Below, piece by piece: positions 1 to 8,395 of a stretch of DNA of 64,000 nt. Made by a program: the position numbers and the translations under genes. The stretch lies in NCBI RefSeq assembly GCF_009728935.1, contig NZ_CP034235.1, forward strand, positions 3,820,001 to 3,884,000. Direction: 5' to 3'. The notes under the pieces are model-generated. The model made no database searches. It saw nothing but the letters and a program-made list of their open reading frames with translations, and was not told where the DNA came from. The DNA comes from Paenibacillus psychroresistens (GTDB lineage: Bacteria; Bacillota; Bacilli; Paenibacillales; NBRC-103111). Every line of letters begins with the position of its first letter. Position 1 is the first letter of the stretch.

Positions 1-1
1 A

Positions 2-403
2 ATGACATGGACAGCTATTAATCAATTGGAGGTGTCTTTATTTGATTATTTTAAGTCTGTTGTAATTTTTTATCGATCCATTGAACAACGTAAAACGTTG
101 TTTTTTTTAGTAAATGAAGTACTTCCTTTATCCAACGCTTTAAAATCAATCATTAAAATTCAAAACAATTTGTTAAAAATGACAGCCTTTTACCTAGTGA
201 ATATGGAGCATACGAAGTTAATTGATGACTATGTGATCTACTATCACTCTTATATGAAGCTAAATAGGCGAATAGATGAGTTATGGGAAATGACTAACCA
301 ATATCCAAATCTACAGAATGAGATAAAGCCTCAATTTCAACAATTTAAATATTATTTTGAAAAAAAACGAAGTCTTATGCGAAAATTCGGCAATTGGGTT
401 TAA
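2..403 (+). CDS. Unknown protein, possibly cut by the left window edge
   Basis: The reading frame is open from the first bases of the window and codes for 133 residues rich in Phe, Tyr, Lys and Asn, with no signal peptide or clear membrane span. I do not recognise the family. The ATG at base 2 has no visible upstream context, so this may be the C-terminal part of a longer protein. It lies 83 bp before a run of glycosyltransferase genes on the same strand and could belong to the same locus, but no function can be assigned. Confidence 0.55.
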   Translation: MTWTAINQLEVSLFDYFKSVVIFYRSIEQRKTLFFLVNEVLPLSNALKSIIKIQNNLLKMTAFYLVNMEHTKLIDDYVIYYHSYMKLNRRIDELWEMTNQYPNLQNEIKPQFQQFKYYFEKKRSLMRKFGNWV

Positions 404-486
404 CACACAATTTCGGCACTAATAGAATGTGATTCTCATACATTGAACAAAAAAACGGTCATTCATAGTCCGAAAGGGTTGGTGTT

Positions 487-1575
487 ATGATTACAATCAG
501 TTTGTGTATGATTGTGAAAAATGAAGAAGAAACTTTAGAGCGCTGTCTAACATCGGTTAAAAATATTGCTAATGAAATCATCATAGTGGATACAGGTTCA
601 ACGGATTCAACCAAACAAATTGCTGCTCGGTTTACGAATAAAATAGTTGATTTTACGTGGATAGATGATTTCGCTGCTGCACGGAACTTTGCTTTTCAAC
701 AAGCCACGAAATCATATATTCTATGGTTGGATGCAGATGATGTTTTTGAAAAAGTCGATCGCGAAAAATTCATTCAATTAAAAAAAACTTTAGATTCTTC
801 GTACAATACAGTGATGATGCCGTATCATCTTTCTTTTGATCATACAGGTAAGCCTACCTTTAGTATGAGACGTAATCGGCTGGTTCGGAGAGATTGCAAT
901 TTTGTATGGATAGGTGCTGTCCACGAGTACTTAGAGGTTAGTGGGAAATGCTTACAAAGCGAAATCGCAGTTACACATAAGAAAGAAAGAGTATATACAG
1001 ATCGAAATTTGCGCATTTACAGAAAGAAAGTGGAATCAGGGGAATCGTTATCGACGCGTGATCTGTTCTATTATGCTAACGAACTTTATGATCACTCTTT
1101 AGTTGAGCAAGCGTCCGTTATATACGAAACGTTCTGGGCGACAAAGCTAGGGTGGATCGAAGACCGCATCACCTCGTGTCTTAAATTGGCTGATTGTTAT
1201 TCTCGGATGGGAGAGTATGAAAAACAGCTTCAGGTGTTATTTCGCTCGTTTGAGCTTGATACACCTCGGGCAGAGATTTGTTGTCGATTGGCTGCTTTTT
1301 TTATGGAAAATAAACGGTGGAATCAAGCAAAACATTGGTATTTGGTGGCAACCATACTTGGAGAACCTCCGCTTACAGGGGGGATGATAGATTTACCATC
1401 TTGGACCTGGCTGCCGCATATCCAGCTTTGTGTTTGCTATGATCGTCTAGGCAATTATGAGATGGCTTATCGTCACAATGAAATTGCTTTGACCTATCAA
1501 CCCACGCATTCCAGCATGCTAAGCAACAAATCATATTTAGAAAAAGTATTGGCTCAGAGAAAGCAAGAAACTTAG
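487..1575 (+). CDS. Family 2 glycosyltransferase with C-terminal TPR-like region
   Basis: The N-terminal 230 residues are a GT-A glycosyltransferase domain: a beta-strand opening with CMIVKNEEETL, the VDTGSTDST nucleotide-binding turn, and the metal-binding DXD-type motif in WLDADD. The remaining ~130 residues look like helical TPR repeats (LADCYSRMGEYEKQLQVLF and similar), an arrangement common in Bacillales SunS-like enzymes. It should transfer a sugar from a nucleotide donor to a protein or glycan in the cytoplasm. The start has an AAAGGGTTGGTG Shine-Dalgarno region. It is first in a tight run with the next two genes (21-bp and 2-bp gaps). Acceptor unknown; the collagen-like protein downstream is an attractive candidate by position only. 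Confidence 0.88.
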   Translation: MITISLCMIVKNEEETLERCLTSVKNIANEIIIVDTGSTDSTKQIAARFTNKIVDFTWIDDFAAARNFAFQQATKSYILWLDADDVFEKVDREKFIQLKKTLDSSYNTVMMPYHLSFDHTGKPTFSMRRNRLVRRDCNFVWIGAVHEYLEVSGKCLQSEIAVTHKKERVYTDRNLRIYRKKVESGESLSTRDLFYYANELYDHSLVEQASVIYETFWATKLGWIEDRITSCLKLADCYSRMGEYEKQLQVLFRSFELDTPRAEICCRLAAFFMENKRWNQAKHWYLVATILGEPPLTGGMIDLPSWTWLPHIQLCVCYDRLGNYEMAYRHNEIALTYQPTHSSMLSNKSYLEKVLAQRKQET

Positions 1576-1596
1576 GCAAAGGAGGACTGTATAGGA

Positions 1597-2301
1597 ATGG
1601 AACGAGGTAAAGTAACACTTTCAATGATTGTCAAAAATGAGGCTGGACGGTACTTGCATGAAGCTTTAACGCGTCATAGAAGCTTAATAGACGAAGCAGT
1701 TATTATAGATGATGGAAGCACCGATACTACACCAGAAATATGTCATGAAGCATTAGCAGGTATCCCGCTGAAATATATCCGAAATGATGCCTCCAAATTT
1801 CATAATGAAATAACGCTAAGAAAACAACAGTGGGACGAAACGATTCAAACTAATCCTCAATGGATTCTAAATTTGGATGCTGACGAAATGTTTGAAACCA
1901 GCTTCGATAGAGCTCAGATAGATCGGATGCTAATCCAATCAGACTATGACGTCTATTACTTTCGTCTATATGACATGTGGAGCATGACGCAATATAGAGA
2001 AGATCATTACTGGCAAGCGCATAAGTTTTATCGTCCATTTCTCGTCAGATATCGTTCCGATGTTTCATACCTTTGGAAAGAAACTCCACAGCACTGCGGT
2101 AGATTTCCGCTAACTATAGTTCAGTTTACTTATCAATGCCATCCAGCTCGGATTCAGCATTATGGATGGTCGCTTAAGAAAGATCGCGAATTTAAATATG
2201 ATCGTTATCAATTATTAGATCCTGGTGCTAGGTATGGTTGGAAGGAACAGTATGATTCAATTCTCGAAGAATCTCCAAATCTTGTAGACTGGGAGGAGTA
2301 A
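1597..2301 (+). CDS. Family 2 glycosyltransferase
   Basis: This 234-residue protein begins with the GT2 signature LSMIVKNEAG, followed by IIDDGSTDTT and the DXD-type motif NLDADEMFE near residue 95. It is close in style to the preceding enzyme but lacks the TPR extension, so it is a minimal GT-A catalytic module. The start follows AAAGGAGG with good spacing, and its stop is 2 bp before the next gene, which suggests a co-transcribed three-gene unit. Donor and acceptor sugars cannot be read from sequence. Confidence 0.88.
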   Translation: MERGKVTLSMIVKNEAGRYLHEALTRHRSLIDEAVIIDDGSTDTTPEICHEALAGIPLKYIRNDASKFHNEITLRKQQWDETIQTNPQWILNLDADEMFETSFDRAQIDRMLIQSDYDVYYFRLYDMWSMTQYREDHYWQAHKFYRPFLVRYRSDVSYLWKETPQHCGRFPLTIVQFTYQCHPARIQHYGWSLKKDREFKYDRYQLLDPGARYGWKEQYDSILEESPNLVDWEE

Positions 2302-2303
2302 GC

Positions 2304-3014
2304 ATGCTTGTTAAAGATATTGAAGTCGCTCTTTCTCTTGCAGGGAGAAGAGGTTGGAACCCAGATAATGATTCGATTAGTAGAAGCGCATTCATTCATC
2401 TATTACGTAGATTGGAAAAGTCTAATGATGAAATTAGAATTGTCCAGCTAGGTGGAGGGCAAGCCATCTGGGTCTGGAATTCTTTGCATGAATTAAACCT
2501 TCTACCCATAAAAACAACTATAATCGAGCATCATCCTGCGCGTGCAAGTCAATTGATCCAAAATGCGGAAGCAATGACAGGGATCGACGTGCATTGGAGT
2601 TGTTTAAAGCAACTGACTGATGAAGAGCGTGAGGACTTGTTTAATAATCCAGCTGAGGCTAATGAAAAATGCGGAAGGCTTGGAAAATATGTAAAAACAG
2701 ATCAATATGATCATTATCAAATCCGAAATGCATTTTATGGGGAGTTAAGTCAGTTTACCTTTTTAAATGAGAGTATAGATGTATTAATTGTAGATGGTCC
2801 GCATGGAAATGGACGTTCGCTTGTTTTCACATGGTTATATTTGAAGTTGAAAGAAAATGCCTTGATTCTAATTGATGATTTTAACCATTATCCGTTTGTT
2901 GCCGATCTGGAACGACTCTTTTCTTATGAGGAATTACATAGAGATACATGGGGGGATCAGGTCTGGTTGCTTCTACGATTGAAAGGAAAGTTAGCTATTA
3001 AAGAGAGTGTCTAA
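2304..3014 (+). CDS. Class I SAM-dependent methyltransferase-like protein
   Basis: The 236-residue protein has a Rossmann-type layout: a glycine-rich first strand (VQLGGGQ, residues ~48-54), an acidic end to the second strand (TTIIEHH), and a later VLIVDGPHGNGRS segment followed by ALILIDDF. This resembles CmcI/Methyltransf_24-like proteins found beside glycosyltransferases. A role in O-methylating a surface sugar is inferred from the operon. The SD GGAGGAG overlaps the previous stop, pointing to translational coupling. The exact family is uncertain, and binding of SAM is inferred. Confidence 0.6.
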   Translation: MLVKDIEVALSLAGRRGWNPDNDSISRSAFIHLLRRLEKSNDEIRIVQLGGGQAIWVWNSLHELNLLPIKTTIIEHHPARASQLIQNAEAMTGIDVHWSCLKQLTDEEREDLFNNPAEANEKCGRLGKYVKTDQYDHYQIRNAFYGELSQFTFLNESIDVLIVDGPHGNGRSLVFTWLYLKLKENALILIDDFNHYPFVADLERLFSYEELHRDTWGDQVWLLLRLKGKLAIKESV

Positions 3015-3039
3015 AGATCTAGCAGAATGTATGAGGATT

Positions 3040-3070
3040 GGCCAACTTTCAGAGGTTGGCCTTTTGTGCG
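3040..3070 (+). terminator. Rho-independent terminator after the glycosylation genes
   Basis: The stem GGCCAAC (3040-3046) pairs with GTTGGCC (3055-3061) around an 8-base loop and is followed by TTTTGTGCGTTTTT. It closes the 487-3014 unit. Confidence 0.8.
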
Positions 3071-3225
3071 TTTTTCAAAGGACGTTATTCTACTAAAATT
3101 ATACATAAATTAGACACAAGGTTTTTAGAATTATAGAGCTACTTATAGTTTAAGAACACCAGTCCATCCGTAATTTTGGTTACTCCATATACTATTTAGA
3201 GTTAAAAAGAAAGGAAGTGATAGAC

Positions 3226-4158
3226 TTGAGTCAGGCAAATATTCCAAATATTACACCAATTATTAGTATAACAGTACCTACATCCATAAGCACAATCTTA
3301 CTTGTGAATGAAAGTGTTCAAGCGACTATGCGTGAAGCTATCAAGAAAGAAATGCTTCTGGAGAATAAACTGGAAGCTATTCTGAAATCTGCTACTCCCC
3401 CACCGGTTATAGTGACAACGGGAGCTATAGGTGCAACTGGGGCGCAGGGAGTAACAGGTGTAACTGGGGCAACAGGAGATCCAGGGGTAACAGGAGTCAC
3501 AGGTACAACAGGAATAACCGGAACAACACGAATAACTGGACTTACGGGAGCAACCAGAGCAACCGGAGCAACTGGAGCAACCGGAGTCACAGGAGTCACA
3601 GGTGCAACAGGAATTACCGGAGCAACCGGGGCAGCAGGTGCTGGCGCCATTATTCCTTTCGCATCTGGGTTACCCGCTTCATTAACAACAATTCTTGGTG
3701 GGCTTGTGGGAACAGGTAGCCTAGTAGGTTTTGGAAACAATGTAACTAATGTTAATATTGCTGGTGGTACCATCGATCTGACTGGTGCAGGTGGTTTATT
3801 GCTCAACTTTTCTTTTTCAATGCCGCGTGCAGGAACAATTACGAGCATTGCTGCATATTTCAGTGTGACACTCGGGCTTTCATTAATTGGTTCGGCTGTT
3901 ACAATTAGAGCACAATTGTTTAGATCAGCGACACCAAATAATATTTTTATTCCAATTCCAGGAGCTATAGTTACTTTATCACCAGCACTTACTGGAACCG
4001 TATTACTTGGCGCTATAAGTAATGGTATAATTACTGGCTTAAATATTCCAGTTTCACCACAAGATCGTATCCTCATGGTCTTCTCGGCAACTGCTGCTGG
4101 TTTAAGTTTAGTTAACACTATTAATGGCTATGCAAGTGCAGGTGTAACAATCGCCTAA
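3226..4158 (+). CDS. BclB-like collagen-repeat spore surface protein
   Basis: About residues 65-140 are Gly-X-Thr/Ala triplets ([10 protein letters not shown] and so on), a collagen-like stalk whose threonines are glycosylated in Bacillus exosporium proteins. The triplet phase is disturbed twice by Arg in place of Gly ([12 protein letters not shown]). The C-terminal ~170 residues, beginning [14 protein letters not shown], match the BclB C-terminal domain pattern ([34 protein letters not shown]). The start is taken as TTG 3226, 8 bases after AAAGGAAG; an in-frame GTG at 3217 overlaps that site. A CATATACTA sequence at 3186-3194 resembles a sigma-K -10 element, but no matching -35 was seen. Flanking glycosyltransferases suggest it is their substrate (inference). 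Confidence 0.88.
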   Translation: MSQANIPNITPIISITVPTSISTILLVNESVQATMREAIKKEMLLENKLEAILKSATPPPVIVTTGAIGATGAQGVTGVTGATGDPGVTGVTGTTGITGTTRITGLTGATRATGATGATGVTGVTGATGITGATGAAGAGAIIPFASGLPASLTTILGGLVGTGSLVGFGNNVTNVNIAGGTIDLTGAGGLLLNFSFSMPRAGTITSIAAYFSVTLGLSLIGSAVTIRAQLFRSATPNNIFIPIPGAIVTLSPALTGTVLLGAISNGIITGLNIPVSPQDRILMVFSATAAGLSLVNTINGYASAGVTIA

Positions 4159-4192
4159 GTTTATTTGAAAAAATAACTAAAAATTTTTAATA

Positions 4193-4210
4193 GAATCAAT
4201 TTCATAATTC
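4193..4210 (+). repeat. Left terminal inverted repeat of the IS element
   Basis: GAATCAATTTCATAATTC matches the complement of the right end at 17 of 18 positions. Confidence 0.88.
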
Positions 4211-4323
4211 CAAAGCCTTATTGCGCTTAAGTTTTTAGAGCATAAAAAAAGGAGTGCCTCCCCAAATCTCGAAGTGTTTAGTACCCCTACCAGACACTGA
4301 TGAGAAGAAAGGAGCATCTCCCA

Positions 4324-5694
4324 ATGTACAATATTCAACAAGAAAGTCTGTTTTCCTTGCAGGATTTATTAGAAATGTCACCCAAAGATACGTTTGCTTA
4401 TCTTTTTGAGACGTTAGATATTAATCCATTCTTACGCGTTGTATCTAAAAAGGCATTTTTAGGGGCACCAACTCAGCTCAACTACGTAGCTATGCTGCAA
4501 TCGTTATTCATTCGAATCGTTGAACGTATTCCAACCATTAAAGATCTGCGGAAACGATTGAAACGAAGTATCGAATTTAGCACGGATTGTGGATTTATGG
4601 GTTCTGATCGAATTCCAAGTGAAGCTTCTTACACGCGACTTATCCAGAAACTACTACAATCGGAAGTGTTCCAGCAGTCTCAACAAGACCTAGTCAAGCA
4701 AGCGTTTCATGAGGGTTTTATCGATGCTTCCGCGGTAGCTATAGATGCAACTCATGTTGAAGCCAGAGATCGTCAACCCGAGAAAAAGAAGGAAGACAGT
4801 CAACCACTAAACACGAAAACGCCAACGAAGAAACGGGGACGCAAGTCCAAGGGTGAGCGAGAACAATGGCTCAAGGAACAGTTGGAACTGGAAGAGAATC
4901 GAACGTTATTCGAGAAAAAGGTAGAAACCCAAGCCTCCTACAGCTATGACGAGTTGGTGAAGGAAATCCCGTTAACTCCAGCCTGGGGCGTAAAGAAAAA
5001 TTCGGAAGGCAAGAATGTATTCTGGTACGGTTTCAAAGCCCATCTTGTCGTCGACTGCAAAAGCCAATATATCCTTGTAGCCTTACTTACATCAGGAAAT
5101 ATGAATGATGGAAAGTTGGCCATTCCCTTACTTAAAGGACTTGCTGAAAAGCATCCTGAACTAGCCATTTCTCAAGTGATCGCGGATGCAGGTTATGATC
5201 TCGTACCGATTTATAAGCAAGTCGAGAGCATGGGTGCAAGGGCCCTCATCGATTACAACCGCCGGAATGAACATCAAGAAGATGGCATGGATAAATACTT
5301 TCGTCCCGTCTGTAAAGAAGGTCATTCTTATCGATACGATAGTTTTGACCCGAAGTACGAAACGGTCAAATACACACAGCCCAAAGAATGTTCAACCTGC
5401 CCTTTTAACGATGGACACTGTCAGAAAGTATTTAAGAAAAAGATCGATGATAACCCAAGAAGATATACGGTTCCAGCACGTGGTAGTGACCGATATAGGG
5501 AACAGTACAAAAAAAGAACAGCCGTTGAACGTGTAAATGCCTACTTAAAAGAGTTCTTTCAACTAAATAACATTCGCCATCGTGGCGCATTAGCAAAGGT
5601 TGATTTTGAATTCGCCTGTCTGACCTACACGGCATGCAAATTAACAGCTGACCGATTAAATCAATACATTAAAATGAAAAAGTCTACTGCTTAG
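4324..5694 (+). CDS. IS1182-family DDE transposase
   Basis: The 456-residue protein has the IS1182 layout: an N-terminal DUF772-type helical domain (LNYVAMLQSLFIRIVERIPT), a basic linker (TKKRGRKSKGE), and a DDE catalytic core with Asp in VAIDATHVEARD, Asp in VIADAGYD and Glu in RTAVERVNAY. A Cys-rich insertion (CSTCPFNDGHC) precedes the last catalytic residue, as in the family. The start at 4324 lies 9 bases after AAAGGAG; an upstream in-frame ATG at 4300 lacks a ribosome site. No frameshift or stop is seen, so it looks active. It mobilises the element by cutting and joining at the inverted ends. Confidence 0.93.
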   Translation: MYNIQQESLFSLQDLLEMSPKDTFAYLFETLDINPFLRVVSKKAFLGAPTQLNYVAMLQSLFIRIVERIPTIKDLRKRLKRSIEFSTDCGFMGSDRIPSEASYTRLIQKLLQSEVFQQSQQDLVKQAFHEGFIDASAVAIDATHVEARDRQPEKKKEDSQPLNTKTPTKKRGRKSKGEREQWLKEQLELEENRTLFEKKVETQASYSYDELVKEIPLTPAWGVKKNSEGKNVFWYGFKAHLVVDCKSQYILVALLTSGNMNDGKLAIPLLKGLAEKHPELAISQVIADAGYDLVPIYKQVESMGARALIDYNRRNEHQEDGMDKYFRPVCKEGHSYRYDSFDPKYETVKYTQPKECSTCPFNDGHCQKVFKKKIDDNPRRYTVPARGSDRYREQYKKRTAVERVNAYLKEFFQLNNIRHRGALAKVDFEFACLTYTACKLTADRLNQYIKMKKSTA

Positions 5695-5750
5695 CACTTT
5701 TTTAAAAAATCATAGTATGAATATTCGGTCAGCCTGTCTATAAAGAAAAT

Positions 5751-5768
5751 GATTTATGAAATTGATTC
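5751..5768 (-). repeat. Right terminal inverted repeat of the IS element
   Basis: GATTTATGAAATTGATTC is the inverted copy of the left end with one mismatch, followed directly by the AATA target duplicate. Confidence 0.88.
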
Positions 5769-5802
5769 AATAGAATAATAATTTTATAAGTTTTAATAAT
5801 GG

Positions 5803-5845
5803 GCTATCCTTAGGTCTGAAAAGATCGCAAGGATAGCTTTATCAT
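5803..5845 (+). terminator. Terminator probably belonging to the BclB-like gene
   Basis: GCTATCCTT (5803-5811) pairs with AAGGATAGC (5829-5837), followed by a weak T-run (TTTATCATT). Removing the IS would place it about 64 bp after the BclB-like stop, so the IS appears to have separated this gene from its terminator. Confidence 0.6.
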
Positions 5846-5918
5846 TACTCACTGTTATTGTCACTTTAAAATGAGCATGAATAACATATATAAGCTTCAG
5901 GAGAGGAGTTAGGAATAA

Positions 5919-6719
5919 ATGAAGGTGCTAATAGGCAGTCCAATCCATCAAAAATCAAACGTATTGCAAGAATTTCTTATCTCATTGAATGAATTACAGA
6001 AAAACTCTTTAACAGTTGATTATATGCTCATGGATGATAATACAGATGAAGATTCAAGCCTATTACTGGACGATTTCAAACAGAAGAACCCGAATGCAAT
6101 TATTATTAAGACTCAGAATTCGAATCAATATCAAAAAGACGAGTATACACATTATTGGAGTGATGATTTAATTTGGAAGGTTGCTGCAATGAAGGATTCG
6201 ATCATTCTATATGCCAAACAACATGAATATGATTACCTGTTCTTAGTGGATTCTGATTTGATCCTGCACCCTCAAACATTAGAGCAGCTTATAAAGGCAG
6301 ACAAGGACATAATAAGTAATATATTTTGGACGCAATGGCAACCGAATACGATGGAAATGCCTCAGGTTTGGGTGCAGGATGATTATAAGATGTTTACAAG
6401 CAATCGCAAAAATCCTTTATCCGATGAAGAGGGTACTCGGAAATCCTTTGAATTTATGGCTAATCTGAGAGTGCCTGGCATATATAAAGTGGGTGGTTTA
6501 GGTGCTTGTACCTTAATATCAATGAAGGCTATCCAATCAGGTGTTCGTTATGCGGAAATCTACAATTTATCGATTTGGGGCGAAGATAGACATTTCTGCA
6601 TTCGGGCGGCAGCACTAGGTTTTACGCTTTATGTGGACACCCATTATCCTGCCTTTCATATTTACCGAGAATCTGAGTTGGATAAGGTCTCCATATACAA
6701 AAAATCCTGTTCGATTTAA
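5919..6719 (+). CDS. GT-A-type glycosyltransferase
   Basis: The 266-residue protein starts MKVLIGSPIHQK and has an acidic VDYMLMDDNTDED turn and a FLVDSDLILHP motif near residue 113 that fits a DXD metal site. A later GGLGACTLISMKA and WGEDRHFCIRA segment is typical of acceptor-site regions in single-domain GT2-like enzymes. The start follows AGGAGAGGAG. It stands alone between the IS and the phosphotransferase gene but was probably next to the BclB-like gene before the IS arrived, which suggests surface glycoprotein modification (inference). Confidence 0.8.
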   Translation: MKVLIGSPIHQKSNVLQEFLISLNELQKNSLTVDYMLMDDNTDEDSSLLLDDFKQKNPNAIIIKTQNSNQYQKDEYTHYWSDDLIWKVAAMKDSIILYAKQHEYDYLFLVDSDLILHPQTLEQLIKADKDIISNIFWTQWQPNTMEMPQVWVQDDYKMFTSNRKNPLSDEEGTRKSFEFMANLRVPGIYKVGGLGACTLISMKAIQSGVRYAEIYNLSIWGEDRHFCIRAAALGFTLYVDTHYPAFHIYRESELDKVSIYKKSCSI

Positions 6720-6775
6720 TTATAATTAAACTGTCCTCTTGTGATAACTCATTAAATAAACTATATTTTGGGTAA

Positions 6776-6819
6776 CCGCTAGCCTAATCCTAATCATTTT
6801 GCCAGCAGGCTAGTCTTGC
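6776..6819 (+). terminator. Possible terminator
   Basis: CTAGCC (6779-6784) can pair with GGCTAG (6808-6813), extended by CCG/CGG-type pairs, and GGGCTTTTTG follows. The stem is interrupted and the call is weak. Confidence 0.4.
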
Positions 6820-6863
6820 GGGCTTTTTGTAATCATATAAACTTAACTATGAGGAGAATGCTT

Positions 6864-7847
6864 TTGTTAAAACTGCAATATCTATTCAATAATGTAAATC
6901 TAGCCGAAATGATCTTAGAAAATTGGGAATTCGATAAAGAATCTTTAGACATGTTTAAGTATTATCGCATCTCTTCAAACGCCATTTATCCATTTACATT
7001 CGAAGGGAAGATTCAGCTATTAAGATTTGCCCCTAAGACGGAGAAGGTTAAGGAGAATATCGAAGCTGAGCTTGAGTTTATTTCTTATCTACATAATAAC
7101 AACTATAAGGCATTAGAATCAGTTGCAACCCAAAAAGGAGAAAATCTAATAGAGGTTCGTACTCCGTGGGGTGTGTATTATGCATCGGTTTTCAAACGTG
7201 TATCAGGTGTGCAGTTAAGTGAGACTGATTTAAGTGATGCTATTGTTTTCAGTCATGGAAAAGCTTTAGGCAAGCTTCATCAACTCTCTAGTAAATATAC
7301 TCCAATTAATAACAAACGATGGTCATATAAAGATGTTTTTGAATGGATTATGGATATTCTGAGAGATTTCCCACAGGAAACAGCCGCTTTGATGGAAGTA
7401 AAGTTACTTCGAGATTACTTTTCAACAATTCCGCAGACAAAAGCTAATTTTGGGATGATTCATTATGATTTTGAATATGATAATGTGTTTTATGATGAGG
7501 TTGCTAAATCCTGCAATGTGATTGATTTTGATGATGCGATGTATCATTGGTACGTGATGGATATCGAGCAAGTACTTGATAGTTTGCAAGATAATGTCCC
7601 ATCTGAGAATTTTGATCTCAAAAAACAAATCTTCATGGACGGATATTTAGCTGAATTTGAAATTTCGGATGAAATGCTGTCTTTGCTACCTTTATGCCGA
7701 CGTTTTGCGAATTTATATGGATATGTTCGAATTTTAAGATCAATGGCTGATCAATGGGATAATGAGCCCGAGTGGTTAGTAAATTTGAGAGAGAGATTAG
7801 TGAATGGTTTGAAAAATAGAGCTTTTTATTTTGGAGCGGATATTTAA
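6864..7847 (+). CDS. APH-family phosphotransferase
   Basis: The 327-residue protein is an aminoglycoside-phosphotransferase-fold kinase. The catalytic loop reads HYDFEYDNVFYD (Brenner-type H-x-D-x4-N) and the metal-binding segment reads VIDFDDAMYHW, both in the expected C-terminal half; the N-terminal lobe contains LLRFAPKT. Such proteins phosphorylate hydroxyls of small molecules such as antibiotics, choline, homoserine or sugars; the substrate here is unknown. TTG 6864 is chosen because GAGGAG lies 7 bases before it; ATG codons at 6849 and 6858 have no properly spaced site. The acetyltransferase gene follows after 14 bp and is probably co-transcribed. Confidence 0.8.
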   Translation: MLKLQYLFNNVNLAEMILENWEFDKESLDMFKYYRISSNAIYPFTFEGKIQLLRFAPKTEKVKENIEAELEFISYLHNNNYKALESVATQKGENLIEVRTPWGVYYASVFKRVSGVQLSETDLSDAIVFSHGKALGKLHQLSSKYTPINNKRWSYKDVFEWIMDILRDFPQETAALMEVKLLRDYFSTIPQTKANFGMIHYDFEYDNVFYDEVAKSCNVIDFDDAMYHWYVMDIEQVLDSLQDNVPSENFDLKKQIFMDGYLAEFEISDEMLSLLPLCRRFANLYGYVRILRSMADQWDNEPEWLVNLRERLVNGLKNRAFYFGADI

Positions 7848-7861
7848 GGGAGCGAAGAAAA

Positions 7862-8281
7862 ATGGAGCTTTACATATCCAATGATTTAAATAGTTCTGAT
7901 AAAACTTATGTAGTTGATAAAATGATTGAGTATAATTTAATGCATTTTCCAGATGATTTAAAAGGGAGATATCAAGAGTTTACATTAACTTTAGAAAATA
8001 CCGATGGCCAAATTTTTGGTGGAATAACTGGGGAGATATGCTGGAACTGGATGGAAGTTGAATATCTGTTTGTAGATGAAACGTATCGCAAGTTGGGTTA
8101 TGGAAAAAAGCTGTTGCTAGAAGCAGAGAAACTAGCTAAAGCGAAGAATTGTGAATTTATTAAATTGGATACTTTAAGCTTTCAAGCCTTAGATTTTTAC
8201 AAAAGCCAAGGTTTTGTAGTTTTTGGAACTATTCAAAATGCAGGCAGGCATACACACTATTATCTCAAAAAAGATATTTAG
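7862..8281 (+). CDS. GNAT-family N-acetyltransferase
   Basis: This 139-residue protein has the GNAT fold. The central strand MEVEYLFVDETYRKLGYGKKLL carries motif A, whose R/Q-x-x-G-x-G/A acetyl-CoA pyrophosphate loop is KLGYGKK, and the C-terminal part FYKSQGFVVFGTI is the usual motif B ending. It acetylates an amine on a small molecule or protein; the acceptor is unknown. It lies 14 bp after the phosphotransferase and before a strong terminator. Confidence 0.86.
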   Translation: MELYISNDLNSSDKTYVVDKMIEYNLMHFPDDLKGRYQEFTLTLENTDGQIFGGITGEICWNWMEVEYLFVDETYRKLGYGKKLLLEAEKLAKAKNCEFIKLDTLSFQALDFYKSQGFVVFGTIQNAGRHTHYYLKKDI

Positions 8282-8299
8282 CTTATACAAAGAATTAGA

Positions 8300-8332
8300 C
8301 CAGATGCTCTTACTGAGCTTCTGGGTTTTTCT
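8300..8332 (+). terminator. Terminator of the phosphotransferase-acetyltransferase unit
   Basis: The hairpin CCAGA-T-GCTC/GAGC-T-TCTGG (8300-8324) has a TTACT loop and one T-T mismatch, and is followed by GTTTTT. Confidence 0.78.
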
Positions 8333-8343
8333 GTTTCAACCAT

Positions 8344-8373
8344 AAAAAAAGAGGAGTTCCGAAAAACTCCTCC
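8344..8373 (-). terminator. Terminator of the GH87 gene (minus strand)
   Basis: On the minus strand GGAGGAGTTTTTCGGAACTCCTC folds into a stem and is followed by seven T residues, 23 bp after the stop of the GH87 gene. Confidence 0.82.
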
Positions 8374-8395
8374 CTACAGAGACTTACATAAATCG

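Larger units (their letters stand above)
4193..5768 (+). mobile_element. Complete IS1182-family insertion sequence
   Basis: The 1576-bp element is bounded by 18-bp imperfect inverted repeats: GAATCAATTTCATAATTC at 4193-4210 and its complement at 5751-5768, with one mismatch. It is flanked on both sides by AATA (4189-4192 and 5769-5772), a likely 4-bp target duplication. It contains one intact transposase gene. It sits in the short space between the BclB-like stop codon and a hairpin terminator, so the coding sequence is not interrupted. Confidence 0.88.

Noticed and set aside
3186-3194. Sigma-K promoter for the BclB-like gene
   Set aside because: CATATACTA fits the -10 pattern, but no AC-type -35 lies at the right distance, so it is mentioned only in the gene entry.
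3318-4118. 266-codon open frame opposite the collagen-like gene
   Set aside because: It is the complement of the Gly-X-Thr repeat and gives a Pro-Val repeat with no ribosome site; the plus-strand protein has clear domains.
5186-5536. 116-codon frame inside the transposase gene
   Set aside because: Out-of-frame shadow; the IS1182 transposase is intact as a single frame and no programmed frameshift is needed.
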